From Paracoccaceae bacterium (GTDB lineage: Bacteria > Pseudomonadota > Alphaproteobacteria > Rhodobacterales > Rhodobacteraceae), in contig SPLB01000226.1 of NCBI GenBank assembly GCA_004566265.1, positions 1-8,110 of the forward strand: a stretch of DNA of 8,110 nt, given 5' to 3'. A program made the translations under genes and the position numbers. A model generated the notes under the pieces. It was not told the DNA's origin and made no database searches. It saw only the letters and a program-made list of their open reading frames with translations. How positions within the stretch are numbered: the stretch's first letter is position 1; every line of letters begins with the position of its first letter. Positions 1-6,648 of this stretch are shown here, in pieces.

Positions 1-994
1 TGCAAGAGATTTGCGTTGTCCGCGCCAGGATATCGACTCCCTGCGTTTTCCAGAAGTCCAGGAAATCTATGAAAATCCAATTTTCGGCAAGTTTGTCCCC
101 CTCGCGTCGATAGATATCAATCACACGAAACGCGCTGGCTTTGCCCGTGCCCGGCATCCCCATAAACCCGCCGGTGGGTCGAAGCGTATAGATTGGATAT
201 CCAAAAAAACCGCCAAAGTGCCCTTCCGCAATGCGGCAATCATGTTCCGTTTGTGACCGCTCGGTAAAGGCTGCACGCATTGGGCCTGCATGCTGCTCCG
301 CATAGCGGTCGATCGTATACGTCGCCCCGATTCCGCTGGGCCCCCACCAGATCATATCCTCGTGCCATGTGCGGCGCAGTTCCTCAGTGAGCGCCAAGCC
401 GCTGTCCCATTGGCCTTGATAAGCGACCATTTCGCCAATCAAAGCCAGTGTTTTCTCACCTTCTTCAGGCGGTTGAGCGTCGAACAGCAATCCCGCGTGG
501 GTTATGGGGCCTGGCTGTACCAATTGGGCTGCGGTTTGTGGCGGGAACGGGTGCAGCCCTGCTTGCATCATAAGGTGCGGAATATCAAAATACATCGCGG
601 TTTCGACAATCTTCCCATTCTCGATCCTGTTGAACTCGGCGTAGCGCAGGAGCGCCATCTTTCGCGTCGGCCGAATGCCCAACCACGGTGCGTCAAACAG
701 CCCCAAAAGATGGCCCATGGAAACGACCCAGACAGAGGAAAAACCGTCGATGCAGTTTCGTCCTGCCATGAATACATCCATGCGGCGCTGTGTCCTGGAC
801 AGGCTCTTTTTCAAGGGTATCCAGAATGTCTGCGCGACGTTTTCAGGTCCCTGCAGATCATTGAAGGGGTGAAAGCCGTGCCAAACGTAATCTTCTGAAC
901 AATATCTTTGAAACACAGTGGCGATTGCGGGGCCCTCTGCGGTTTCCAGTGCTGCATAGAAATCAAGAACTATCTTCTTTTCGGATTGGAACAT
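1..994 (-). CDS. Tandem SnoaL/NTF2-like domain protein (3' end outside window)
   Basis: Reading the minus strand from the ATG at 992-994 gives 331 uninterrupted codons that run off the left edge, so the C-terminus is missing. The protein has two NTF2/SnoaL-like halves, about residues 1-145 and 180-325. Each has an early Trp-rich segment (YVWHGFHPF near 36-44; MIWWGPSG near 214-221) and a late strand pair ending in a Phe/Asp-rich helix (NRIENGKIVETAMYFDIPHL; YRREGDKLAENWIFIDFLDF). Proteins of this family act on small hydrophobic molecules (cyclases, isomerases, hydrolases) or merely bind them; the substrate cannot be read here. No signal peptide or membrane segment is visible. A ribosome site (AAAGG, plus-strand 1004-1008) lies 9 bases before the start. 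It follows the MFS exporter by 61 bases on the same strand and is probably co-transcribed with it. Family-level call is fairly sure, function unknown; a database may label it ester cyclase or nuclear transport factor 2 family protein. Confidence 0.8.
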   Translation of the reverse strand, partial: MFQSEKKIVLDFYAALETAEGPAIATVFQRYCSEDYVWHGFHPFNDLQGPENVAQTFWIPLKKSLSRTQRRMDVFMAGRNCIDGFSSVWVVSMGHLLGLFDAPWLGIRPTRKMALLRYAEFNRIENGKIVETAMYFDIPHLMMQAGLHPFPPQTAAQLVQPGPITHAGLLFDAQPPEEGEKTLALIGEMVAYQGQWDSGLALTEELRRTWHEDMIWWGPSGIGATYTIDRYAEQHAGPMRAAFTERSQTEHDCRIAEGHFGGFFGYPIYTLRPTGGFMGMPGTGKASAFRVIDIYRREGDKLAENWIFIDFLDFWKTQGVDILARTTQISC

Positions 995-1055
995 CTTGTG
1001 CCACCTTTATTCAAGTGTTTGTTTTTTCTTATATATTCAATCTATACCCCTCATA

Positions 1056-2252
1056 TCATCGCAAACGCCTGACCGAGGGCCAGAGCATTAGCAAAAGCGC
1101 GCAGACTCCGCAGAGACAGTACCCCAGAAAGATTGGAAACAGCGTTTCATTGAAGCTCAGGCCTATTGCCCCGGCAACAAAGACACCAACTACGGTCTGC
1201 ACAGATGCTGTCACTGCGGCCGCCAACCCGGCCAAGTGACCAAGACCATCCAGCGCGATCGCGTTGAAGTTGCCGAAGGTAAGCCCGAGACAGAACAAAG
1301 CCGCAGAATTGGCCACCATGAAACCCCACAGGGGCGGATTGACGCGCAAAATCAGCAACATGACGACGACACCCACGGACCATGCGACAAGAGCAAACAC
1401 CGCGCAGACACAAATTTTGTCCATTGAATAACGCTTTACTAAGCGCGCATTTGTAAGTGTTGCCGCCGAAATGAAGAGAGCCGCTGCACCAAAAAGCAGC
1501 GCGTAGCGGGTGCCCACGCCATAGGTCCCCTGAAAGAGCTGCTGCGAAGAGTTGATGTAGCCCATCAGCGCGCCGTAGCACAGGCCGCCCGCAAGTGTGA
1601 ACGCAATCGCGCGCTTATCCGTCAATACCTCACGAACAGCCGCGAAAAGAACAAGGGGGGCGAAGGGCCTTTTTTTCTGAAGCGTTTCAGGTTGTCTGAG
1701 CAAGAGCCAAACAACACCCGAGACGCAAATGACCGACAGAAGGCCAAAAAGGCCCCGCCAAGGCATAAAAACGAGAAGGGCCTGGCCAAGGGATGGCGCA
1801 AGCACCGGCACCATGATGAAAATGCCCATGATGATGGACATGATCCGCGCCATAGCCGCGCCTTGAAAACGATCGCGAATGAGCGCCACGGTCACAATCC
1901 GTGGACCGGCCGCTCCACACCCCTGAAGAATGCGCCCGGCCAGCATGGCATCGAACGTTGATGCCGTGGCACAGACCACTCCACCAACGGCAAAAAGACC
2001 AGCCCCAATTGCCACAGCTGGACGGCGGCCAATACTGTCCGATAGCGGGCCAAAGAACAATTGGCCAACCGCGAGGCCAACGAAAAGGCAAATGATGACC
2101 ATTTGCCGACGATTGTCATCGATAACGCCAAATTCTGACGCGATATCGCCAAGGGCCGGCAGCATGACGTCGATCGACAATGCGATTGTCGCCATCAAGA
2201 CAGTTGCAATCGCGATAAGTTCGGGCCGTCTGGGGTGGTTGGTCGGGCTCAT
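1056..2252 (-). CDS. Bcr/CflA-type MFS drug-efflux transporter
   Basis: A 398-aa inner-membrane proton-driven exporter of the DHA1/Bcr-CflA type. About twelve hydrophobic helices can be traced. Family signatures visible: TM1 with an acidic residue (SIDVMLPAL, 26-34), MFS motif A in the TM2-TM3 loop (GPLSDSIGRRP, 68-78), motif B in TM4 (GRILQGCGAAGPR, 106-118) and the antiporter-type motif C in TM5 (VPVLAPSLGQ, 148-157) followed by the WR pair at 165-166. Length matches the family (about 390-410 aa). I chose the ATG at 2250-2252 because an AAGGA-like site lies just upstream and the protein then begins with a short basic N-terminus; a GTG at 2298-2300 would add 16 residues with no clear site. 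Substrate is not predictable; family members export bicyclomycin, chloramphenicol, sulfonamides or metabolites. It is divergent from a LysR regulator and precedes a SnoaL-like gene, suggesting an inducible export/modification unit. Confidence 0.9.
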   Translation of the reverse strand: MSPTNHPRRPELIAIATVLMATIALSIDVMLPALGDIASEFGVIDDNRRQMVIICLFVGLAVGQLFFGPLSDSIGRRPAVAIGAGLFAVGGVVCATASTFDAMLAGRILQGCGAAGPRIVTVALIRDRFQGAAMARIMSIIMGIFIMVPVLAPSLGQALLVFMPWRGLFGLLSVICVSGVVWLLLRQPETLQKKRPFAPLVLFAAVREVLTDKRAIAFTLAGGLCYGALMGYINSSQQLFQGTYGVGTRYALLFGAAALFISAATLTNARLVKRYSMDKICVCAVFALVAWSVGVVVMLLILRVNPPLWGFMVANSAALFCLGLTFGNFNAIALDGLGHLAGLAAAVTASVQTVVGVFVAGAIGLSFNETLFPIFLGYCLCGVCALLLMLWPSVRRLR

Positions 2253-2356
2253 CAAATCCTTTTTCCCTTTGCTCAAACATATGCCTTGCCGCTTTGGCAC
2301 AACAGGCTGTCACGCGAGTGAGGCGCTTACTGACGACGGCGCGGCGACTGGCATCG

Positions 2357-2366
2357 CTTCGCGAAG
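2357..2366. repeat. 10-base perfect palindrome in LysR/MFS spacer
   Basis: CTTCGCGAAG reads the same on both strands and sits midway between the two divergent genes. It may be a regulator half-site or chance; it does not fit a classic T-N11-A LysR box on its own. Confidence 0.25.
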
Positions 2367-2450
2367 GCCGCCCGCTCTTCCGCTCGTTGACTTTTAAGTG
2401 ATTTACTTTTGCCGCATAAGCTGATCAATTGGCAAACCAGTGTGGACCAA

Positions 2451-2454
2451 AGGA
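2451..2454 (+). promoter_or_regulatory. Ribosome binding site of the LysR gene
   Basis: AGGA lies 9 bases before the GTG at 2464. This decides in favour of that GTG over the in-frame GTG at 2440, which has no purine-rich site at a proper distance and would add residues ahead of the usual LysR N-terminus. Confidence 0.5.
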
Positions 2455-2463
2455 CAACACCCA

Positions 2464-3387
2464 GTGAACAAGGCGGGCGAAATTGCATTTTTGAAGGTTG
2501 TCGAACTGGGATCCATTCGAGCGGCTGCGCGCGCACTGGGCCAGGACGCTTCCGGTATATCCCGCCGGATCACGCGATTGGAAAAGCGCCTTGGCACCAA
2601 ACTCCTTGATCGCAATGGAAACGCGACCGCGGCAACAGCAAAGGGCCAATTGTACTACGAGCGACTTTCGTCGATCATTGACCAGCTTGCAGCGCTCGAG
2701 ACGGAAATGAGCGGGGAAGATCTGGTTCCGAGCGGCCTGCTTCGGGTCACTGCGCCAATCGACTTTGGGCAAGAGCATGTTGCACAGTGGCTGCTTCACT
2801 ATAAACGTCTGTACCCAAGCGTCGAGTTTGATCTCATTCTGGCGAATGATTTCCTGGACTTAAACCAGTCTCAGATTGACGTGGCCCTGCGTGTCGGGAC
2901 TTTGCCCGACTCCGGTTTGATTACGAGAAAGCTGGCCGACGCGCCTCAGGCAATTGTTGCTTCGCCAGAATACCTCAAGCGGAAAGGAATGCCCGAACAC
3001 CCCAATGAGCTTCCTGCGCATGACCATGTGTTTTTTTCCGCTGGCGCCCGCCAGCAGCATCTGGAACTCATTTCCGACGGTGGCTCAGTCCTGCGCGTAT
3101 CCCGCTTGCATGGAATTGCCATCAACTCAGTACGCTCCGCTGTCAACGCTGTCGCAAACGGGCTTGGCATCTATTCTGGCCCGCTGTGGGCCTTTGCCGA
3201 AGAGATCGCGCGCGGCAACCTTGTCCAAGTCCTGGCGCGTTATGAACAGAAACAGCTGCCACTTTATGCGGTGCGTCAACCTGCTACGGTTGTCCCCGCT
3301 CGGATTTCGACCTTTATCTCTCATGTGTCGGATCGCATTCAATCAGTTGACGGAATGAACGCTGTCCCGCCCATGAGCGGCCGGTGA
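2464..3387 (+). CDS. LysR-family transcriptional regulator
   Basis: A 307-aa LysR-type transcription factor starting at GTG. The N-terminal winged helix-turn-helix covers about residues 5-62, with the typical core SIRAAARALGQDASGISRRI and the following basic helix RLEKRLGTKLLDR. A linker helix (about 62-85) leads into the two-lobed co-inducer domain (about 90-295), seen from GLLRVTAPIDFG through DVALRVGTLPDSGL and SVRSAVNAVANGLGI. The arrangement of the ligand domain resembles the CrgA-like subgroup. The length is normal for the family. LysR proteins commonly control the divergently transcribed neighbour, so the likely target is the MFS exporter/SnoaL pair; the inducer is unknown. The wing segment (RNGNATAATAKGQLYYERLS) is somewhat diverged from the common RTTR-type sequence but remains complete. 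Confidence 0.9.
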   Translation: MNKAGEIAFLKVVELGSIRAAARALGQDASGISRRITRLEKRLGTKLLDRNGNATAATAKGQLYYERLSSIIDQLAALETEMSGEDLVPSGLLRVTAPIDFGQEHVAQWLLHYKRLYPSVEFDLILANDFLDLNQSQIDVALRVGTLPDSGLITRKLADAPQAIVASPEYLKRKGMPEHPNELPAHDHVFFSAGARQQHLELISDGGSVLRVSRLHGIAINSVRSAVNAVANGLGIYSGPLWAFAEEIARGNLVQVLARYEQKQLPLYAVRQPATVVPARISTFISHVSDRIQSVDGMNAVPPMSGR

Positions 3388-3401
3388 TCATTTTGTTATG
3401 G

Positions 3402-3436
3402 GAACCGCCCCTGATGCGCCGGGGCGCGGCTGGTTC
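3402..3436. repeat. Imperfect inverted repeat, possible eroded IS end
   Basis: GAACC-GCCCC (3402-3411) pairs with GGGGC (3421-3425) and GGTTC (3432-3436) around a 9-base loop, with a 6-base bulge on the right arm. There is no T-run on either strand, so it is a poor intrinsic terminator for the LysR gene. GAACC followed by GCCCC resembles termini I recall for some IS3-family elements, and it lies just beyond the 3' end of the transposase fragment. Both readings are tentative. Confidence 0.35.
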
Positions 3437-3454
3437 AAGCGTGCGGCTGCTTGT

Positions 3455-3763
3455 TCAGGGGGGAGGCTTGGCAAGAGGTCTTCTCGGCTTCTTGCAGAGT
3501 GACCTGCGCAGATTGGTCATGACTGGCTCTGGCCCCCACACAACACCTTGCATGCCCATAGCTTTCATCCACCGTTCCACTGTACAGCGGGCGGTCGCAT
3601 GACCCTCGCGGCGCGGTTGATACCAGATTATTTGTTTACGTCCTGCGATCCACGCTAACCACTGATCCGGATTTTCGCCCCCCCTCTGAGCGACTGCCCT
3701 TCGGCAGGTTCGACGGCCGACCTGGACATCCATCGTTTCGATCCCCTTATCACGCCGGTGCAT
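3455..3763 (-). pseudogene. IS3-family transposase (OrfB) fragment, degraded
   Basis: The minus strand encodes a 102-residue stretch whose middle (residues about 41-80, plus-strand 3524-3643) matches the N-terminal region of IS3-type OrfB transposases. Intact proteins read roughly YGVRKVWRQLRREG then ARCTVERLMKxMGxxGVIRG; here it reads GRKQIIWYQPRREG, then ARCTVERWMKAMGMQGVVWG. The catalytic DDE domain that should follow is absent: the frame becomes unrelated and stops at 3455. Residues before about 25 do not match either. Several Arg/Leu positions are changed to Trp, consistent with decay. No OrfA was found. It is a dead IS remnant between the LysR gene and the oxidoreductase operon, marking an old insertion site. 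The match is from memory of the family and would be settled by a translated search. Confidence 0.6.
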
Positions 3764-3872
3764 TTTGCCGATTATAGTGGGTAAGAGACCCCCGACCGCG
3801 ATAAGAAAATCTGAATGACACTTAAAATATTGCGATCTGTTTCCGGGCGAAAACGGCTGTTGCGCAATTGAC

Positions 3873-3884
3873 AGAACCGGTTCT
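3873..3884. repeat. 12-base perfect palindrome overlapping a TTGACA hexamer
   Basis: AGAACCGGTTCT is perfectly palindromic and shares its first base with TTGACA (3868-3873). The placement next to a -35-like element 156 bases before the oxidoreductase start is what an operator would look like; it also lies inside the short open relic at 3826-3960, so chance is possible. Confidence 0.35.
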
Positions 3885-3974
3885 TCGCCGCATTGACGAG
3901 GGCAACGTCGCCATCCTATCGGGGCGCCTCCGTCGCGTTCCTAGGCAGCCAGTTTCCTGAAATTTTGATTTGTG

Positions 3975-3989
3975 CCCGCACAATGCGGG
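3975..3989. repeat. Short perfect hairpin in the operon leader
   Basis: CCCGCA and TGCGGG are separated by 3 bases. The hairpin lies 50 bases before the oxidoreductase ATG and lacks a T-run, so it is not an intrinsic terminator. Just downstream TGCCAA occurs twice (4001-4006 and 4009-4014). These may be a leader RNA structure or binding sites; nothing recognised. Confidence 0.3.
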
Positions 3990-4027
3990 TCGCTTGGTCT
4001 TGCCAATCTGCCAAGGACCATGACGCC

Positions 4028-4032
4028 GAGGA
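4028..4032 (+). promoter_or_regulatory. Ribosome binding site of the oxidoreductase gene
   Basis: GAGGA lies 7 bases before the ATG at 4040. It decides the start: the reading frame is open back to a TTG at 3893, but the extra 49 residues have no family-like character and no ribosome site. Confidence 0.6.
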
Positions 4033-4039
4033 TAAGTAC

Positions 4040-6334
4040 ATGGCAAAGAAGCAACCTTTTGAAAAGGCTTCCAAAGCCGCAGGTGGTTGGGGCGCACTAA
4101 AGAGCGTAGGCCGCCAATTGGTGGGCAGCGGCAAACCGGTGGCCGGAGCCAAGACCATGTTAAAAGCAAACCAGCCCGATGGGTTTGACTGCCCGGGTTG
4201 TGCTTGGGGAGACCCGGAACATGGATCCTCCTTTGAGTTCTGTGAAAACGGCGTGAAAGCCGTCGCTTGGGAGGCAACGAGGGCACGCGTAACGCCAGAT
4301 TTTTTTGCCAAACATTCCGTCCAAGAGTTGCGCTGCTGGTCGGATCATGACCTGGAGCATCAGGGGCGCTTGACCCATCCGATGCGCTATGACGCTGACA
4401 GCGACCGCTATGTTGCCGTTGGCTGGGAAGATGCGTTCGCAGGGATTGCGGACCGGCTGAATGCCATCGAGGATCCTGGTCAGGCAGAATTCTACACATC
4501 GGGTCGCGCCAGCAATGAGGCAGCGTTTCTCTACCAGACTTTTGTACGCCTCTATGGAACCAACAATTTCCCAGATTGCTCCAACATGTGCCACGAGGCC
4601 AGCGGTGTTGCGCTGACGGAGTCCATAGGCATTGGCAAGGGCACCGTGCAGCTGGAGGATTTTGAAAAGGCGGACACAATTTTTGTGGTTGGGCAAAACC
4701 CGGGCACCAACCATCCGCGCATGTTGGCGGATCTGCGCAAAGCCACAGAGCGCGGCGCGCGGGTTGTCGTATTCAATACGCTGAAGGAAAAAGGCCTGCA
4801 ACGATTTGCAGATCCCCAAAACAAACTAGAGATGATCCGAGGTGGGTCAAAGGCAACGTCAACGGATTACTTCCGGCCCCGTTTGGGTGGCGATATGGCG
4901 ATTTTTCGTGGCATGGCTAAAGTTGTCTTTGCAGCAGAAGATGCCGCGCAGGCGGCAGGAGATGCGCCGGTGCTTGATCATGCTTTCATCGCCGAACACA
5001 GTCAGGGGTTTGAGGACTACCGTGCTGTGGTCGAGGCAACGGACTGGGCGCAGATTGAAGATCAATCGGGTCTTTCCCGAACGCAGATTGAAGAGGCGGC
5101 AGGGTTTTACCTTGAAGCCGACAGCGTTGTCGCCACCTGGGCGATGGGCATCACCCAGCACCGTCATTCCGTGCCGATGATCCGCGAGATCGTGAACTTT
5201 ATGCTGCTCCGTGGCAATATTGGCCGCCCAGGTGCTGGGCTGTGTCCGGTGCGCGGCCATTCCAATGTGCAAGGCGACCGGACCGTTGGCATCAACGAAA
5301 AAGCGCCAAAGCCACTGATTGACGCAATGGAAAAGGAGCTGGGCGTGCCAATGCCAAGGGAACCTGGTCACAATGTGCTGCAGGCGATCGGCGCGATGCT
5401 GTCCGGCGAGGCCCGCGCGTTCATCGCCCTGGGTGGCAATTTCGCCCGTGCTACGCCGGACAGCCAGCTGATTGATCAGGCAATGCGCAACCTGGATCTT
5501 ACGGTCAATATCGCAACAAAACTGAACCATAGTCATCTCATGCCTGGGGCGCATTCTTACATCTTGCCATGTCTGGGGCGGACCGAAATTGACCGCAACT
5601 CTAAAGGTGTACGCCAAATTGTGACGGTTGAGGATTCCATGTCGATGGTACACGGATCCGGAGGGATCAATCTGCCTGCCTCCAAAGAACTGAAATCCGA
5701 GGTCCAAATCATCGCAGGGATTGCCAAGGCGACGGTGGGGGATGCGGTCGTGGATTGGGACGCTTTGGGCGATGACAACGATAAGATCCGCGAGCTGATT
5801 GAGCGGGTTTTACCGGCCTTTGAGAACTACAACGAAGCTGTGCGAAAACCCCGTGGGTTCCACCTGTTCAACAGCGCTGCCGTACGACAGTGGAACACGC
5901 CAACGGGCCGGGCGAATTTTTCGGTCGCGGATCTGCCCAAGGAAACGGAATGGCAACAGGCTAAGGGGGACGATCAAACCTATATCCTGCAAACCTTCCG
6001 CAGCCATGACCAGTACAATACCACTGTCTATGGAATGGATGACCGCTACCGGGGCGTTTATGGAGAGCGCAACGTGGTGTTTATGCACCGCGATGACATT
6101 GCGCTCATCGGAGCCGAAGCAGGCGACCGGGTCGACGTTTTGGGCTGCTTTGAGGATGGGGTTGACCGGACTGCGGCAGATTTTCGTCTGGTGCCCTATG
6201 ATATCCCTCGGGGCTGTGTGGCGGGCTATTATCCCGAACTGAATGTCTTGGTTCCGCATCAACACTATGGCGACAAAAGTTTCACCCCCTCCTCCAAATC
6301 GGTCAGGGTGAATTTTCGCCTGCGCGCCAAATGA
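4040..6334 (+). CDS. FdhF/YdeP-family molybdopterin oxidoreductase
   Basis: A 764-aa cytoplasmic molybdenum enzyme of the formate dehydrogenase alpha-like FdhF/YdeP family (E. coli YdeP, Ralstonia CbbBc type); length is normal. There is no Tat signal: the start is MAKKQPFEKASKAAGGWGAL. The family signature CPGCAWG is at 51-57, followed by FEFCENG (65-71). The molybdopterin body follows, with SGRASNEAAFLYQ (154-166), NMCHEASG (182-189), GQNPGTNHPR (218-227), WAMGITQH (367-374), RGNIGRPGAGLCPVRGHSNVQG (391-412), and the C-terminal dinucleotide-binding barrel (about 645-764). C184-H185 align with the molybdenum-ligating Sec/Cys-His of formate dehydrogenases. Cysteines at 51, 54, 68 and 99 could hold an Fe-S cluster, but spacing differs from the usual C-x2-C-x3-C-x26-C pattern. 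Two linked genes follow, the last being FdhD. The substrate of this family is not settled; formate oxidation is plausible but unproven here. Confidence 0.93.
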   Translation: MAKKQPFEKASKAAGGWGALKSVGRQLVGSGKPVAGAKTMLKANQPDGFDCPGCAWGDPEHGSSFEFCENGVKAVAWEATRARVTPDFFAKHSVQELRCWSDHDLEHQGRLTHPMRYDADSDRYVAVGWEDAFAGIADRLNAIEDPGQAEFYTSGRASNEAAFLYQTFVRLYGTNNFPDCSNMCHEASGVALTESIGIGKGTVQLEDFEKADTIFVVGQNPGTNHPRMLADLRKATERGARVVVFNTLKEKGLQRFADPQNKLEMIRGGSKATSTDYFRPRLGGDMAIFRGMAKVVFAAEDAAQAAGDAPVLDHAFIAEHSQGFEDYRAVVEATDWAQIEDQSGLSRTQIEEAAGFYLEADSVVATWAMGITQHRHSVPMIREIVNFMLLRGNIGRPGAGLCPVRGHSNVQGDRTVGINEKAPKPLIDAMEKELGVPMPREPGHNVLQAIGAMLSGEARAFIALGGNFARATPDSQLIDQAMRNLDLTVNIATKLNHSHLMPGAHSYILPCLGRTEIDRNSKGVRQIVTVEDSMSMVHGSGGINLPASKELKSEVQIIAGIAKATVGDAVVDWDALGDDNDKIRELIERVLPAFENYNEAVRKPRGFHLFNSAAVRQWNTPTGRANFSVADLPKETEWQQAKGDDQTYILQTFRSHDQYNTTVYGMDDRYRGVYGERNVVFMHRDDIALIGAEAGDRVDVLGCFEDGVDRTAADFRLVPYDIPRGCVAGYYPELNVLVPHQHYGDKSFTPSSKSVRVNFRLRAK

Positions 6335-6648
6335 CTCCGCCTGATGTTTTGGTTGCAAGCGCCGAAAAGCTTGTGGCGCGTATGCCCGAGCTGTCCCCCT
6401 TGTCGGCAGGGATCTTGAGGGCCGCAGACCTTGGGCTGGCGCAGGACAGCCGCAGTTTTGCCCAGAAAATGGGACTGGCTCACGCCTTGGTTTTGCGGGA
6501 GTGCGTCATACTTGCAGAGGAACTGGGGTTGATTGCGCTGGAGATGCGAAACGACCGCTCGCAGCGCCTGTTTTACCGCCTGTCGGCACAGGGCCAAGTG
6601 CTTTTAAAGGAGACATTTGCAGATGACAGTGCCCCTACGCTTGGCTGA
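6331..6648 (+). CDS. Small winged-helix-like protein between oxidoreductase and fdhD
   Basis: A 105-aa protein not assigned to a named family. Its ATG overlaps the oxidoreductase stop (ATGA at 6331-6334), implying translational coupling, and its last 26 bases overlap fdhD. Residues about 20-35 form a helix (LSPLSAGILRAADLG), 38-68 look like a helix-turn-helix (SRSFAQKMGLA ... LRECVILAEELGLI), and 70-90 look like a wing plus final helix (MRNDRSQRLFYRLSAQGQ), the same order as in MarR-like DNA-binding domains. There are no membrane segments and a single Cys (58), so metal or cluster binding is unlikely. It is not the formate dehydrogenase delta subunit, whose sequence is different. It may be a regulator of the operon or an accessory protein for the enzyme; the position between the enzyme and its maturation factor favours a dedicated role. 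The gene is certain, the fold moderately so, the function unknown. Confidence 0.8.
   Translation: MTPPDVLVASAEKLVARMPELSPLSAGILRAADLGLAQDSRSFAQKMGLAHALVLRECVILAEELGLIALEMRNDRSQRLFYRLSAQGQVLLKETFADDSAPTLG
6608..6612 (+). promoter_or_regulatory. Ribosome binding site of fdhD, inside the small gene
   Basis: AGGAG lies 10 bases before the ATG at 6623 and only 4 before the in-frame TTG at 6617, favouring the ATG. The site lies within the coding sequence of the preceding gene, as in tightly coupled operons. Confidence 0.55.

Larger units (their letters stand above)
2253..2463. promoter_or_regulatory. Divergent intergenic region, MFS operon / LysR
   Basis: This 211-base spacer must carry promoters for both directions. 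For the minus strand, TTGATC (plus-strand 2423-2428) and TAAATC (2400-2405) are separated by 17 bases and make a plausible sigma70-like promoter about 150 bases before the exporter start. A short inverted repeat, AAGT-N5-ACTT (2396-2408), covers its -10, and TTGACT at 2387-2392 is a possible plus-strand -35 without a convincing -10. LysR regulators usually bind such a divergent spacer; the exact operator is not certain from one sequence. Confidence 0.35.
3764..4039 (+). other. Leader/spacer upstream of the oxidoreductase operon
   Basis: No intact gene is seen here. From 3826 to 3960 the plus strand has a 44-codon open stretch without an ATG, with gene-like content (it includes LTEPVLRRIDEG), preceded by TAA and ended by TGA; it could be the tail of a lost gene. 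The operon promoter is probably in this spacer: TTGACA at 3868-3873 is a perfect -35 hexamer, but no good -10 follows at 16-18 bases. No FNR box (TTGAT-N4-ATCAA) was found, so oxygen control by FNR is not supported by sequence. Confidence 0.4.

Noticed and set aside
290..898. Plus-strand 202-codon open frame
   Set aside because: It is antisense to the SnoaL-like gene, whose minus-strand frame is open over the whole stretch and has clear family features; the plus-strand translation looks like an antisense shadow.
2253..2300. Longer exporter from the GTG at 2300
   Set aside because: No clear ribosome site and a polar N-terminal addition; the ATG at 2252 gives the usual exporter N-terminus.
3402..3436. 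Intrinsic terminator of the LysR gene
   Set aside because: The stem is interrupted by a 6-base bulge and no T-run follows.
3893..4039. Upstream extension of the oxidoreductase from a TTG start
   Set aside because: No ribosome site, unlike-family sequence, and a good GAGGA site precedes the ATG at 4040.
3822..4679. Minus-strand 285-codon open frame opposite the oxidoreductase
   Set aside because: The translation is rich in Pro, Arg, Cys and Trp, as expected from the antisense of a GC-rich coding region, and the plus strand encodes a clear enzyme.
4859..5707. Minus-strand 282-codon open frame opposite the oxidoreductase
   Set aside because: No recognisable domain and fully inside the oxidoreductase; a shadow frame.
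6331..6648. Formate dehydrogenase delta subunit
   Set aside because: Similar size and neighbourhood, but the sequence looks like a winged helix and lacks the delta-subunit pattern I know.
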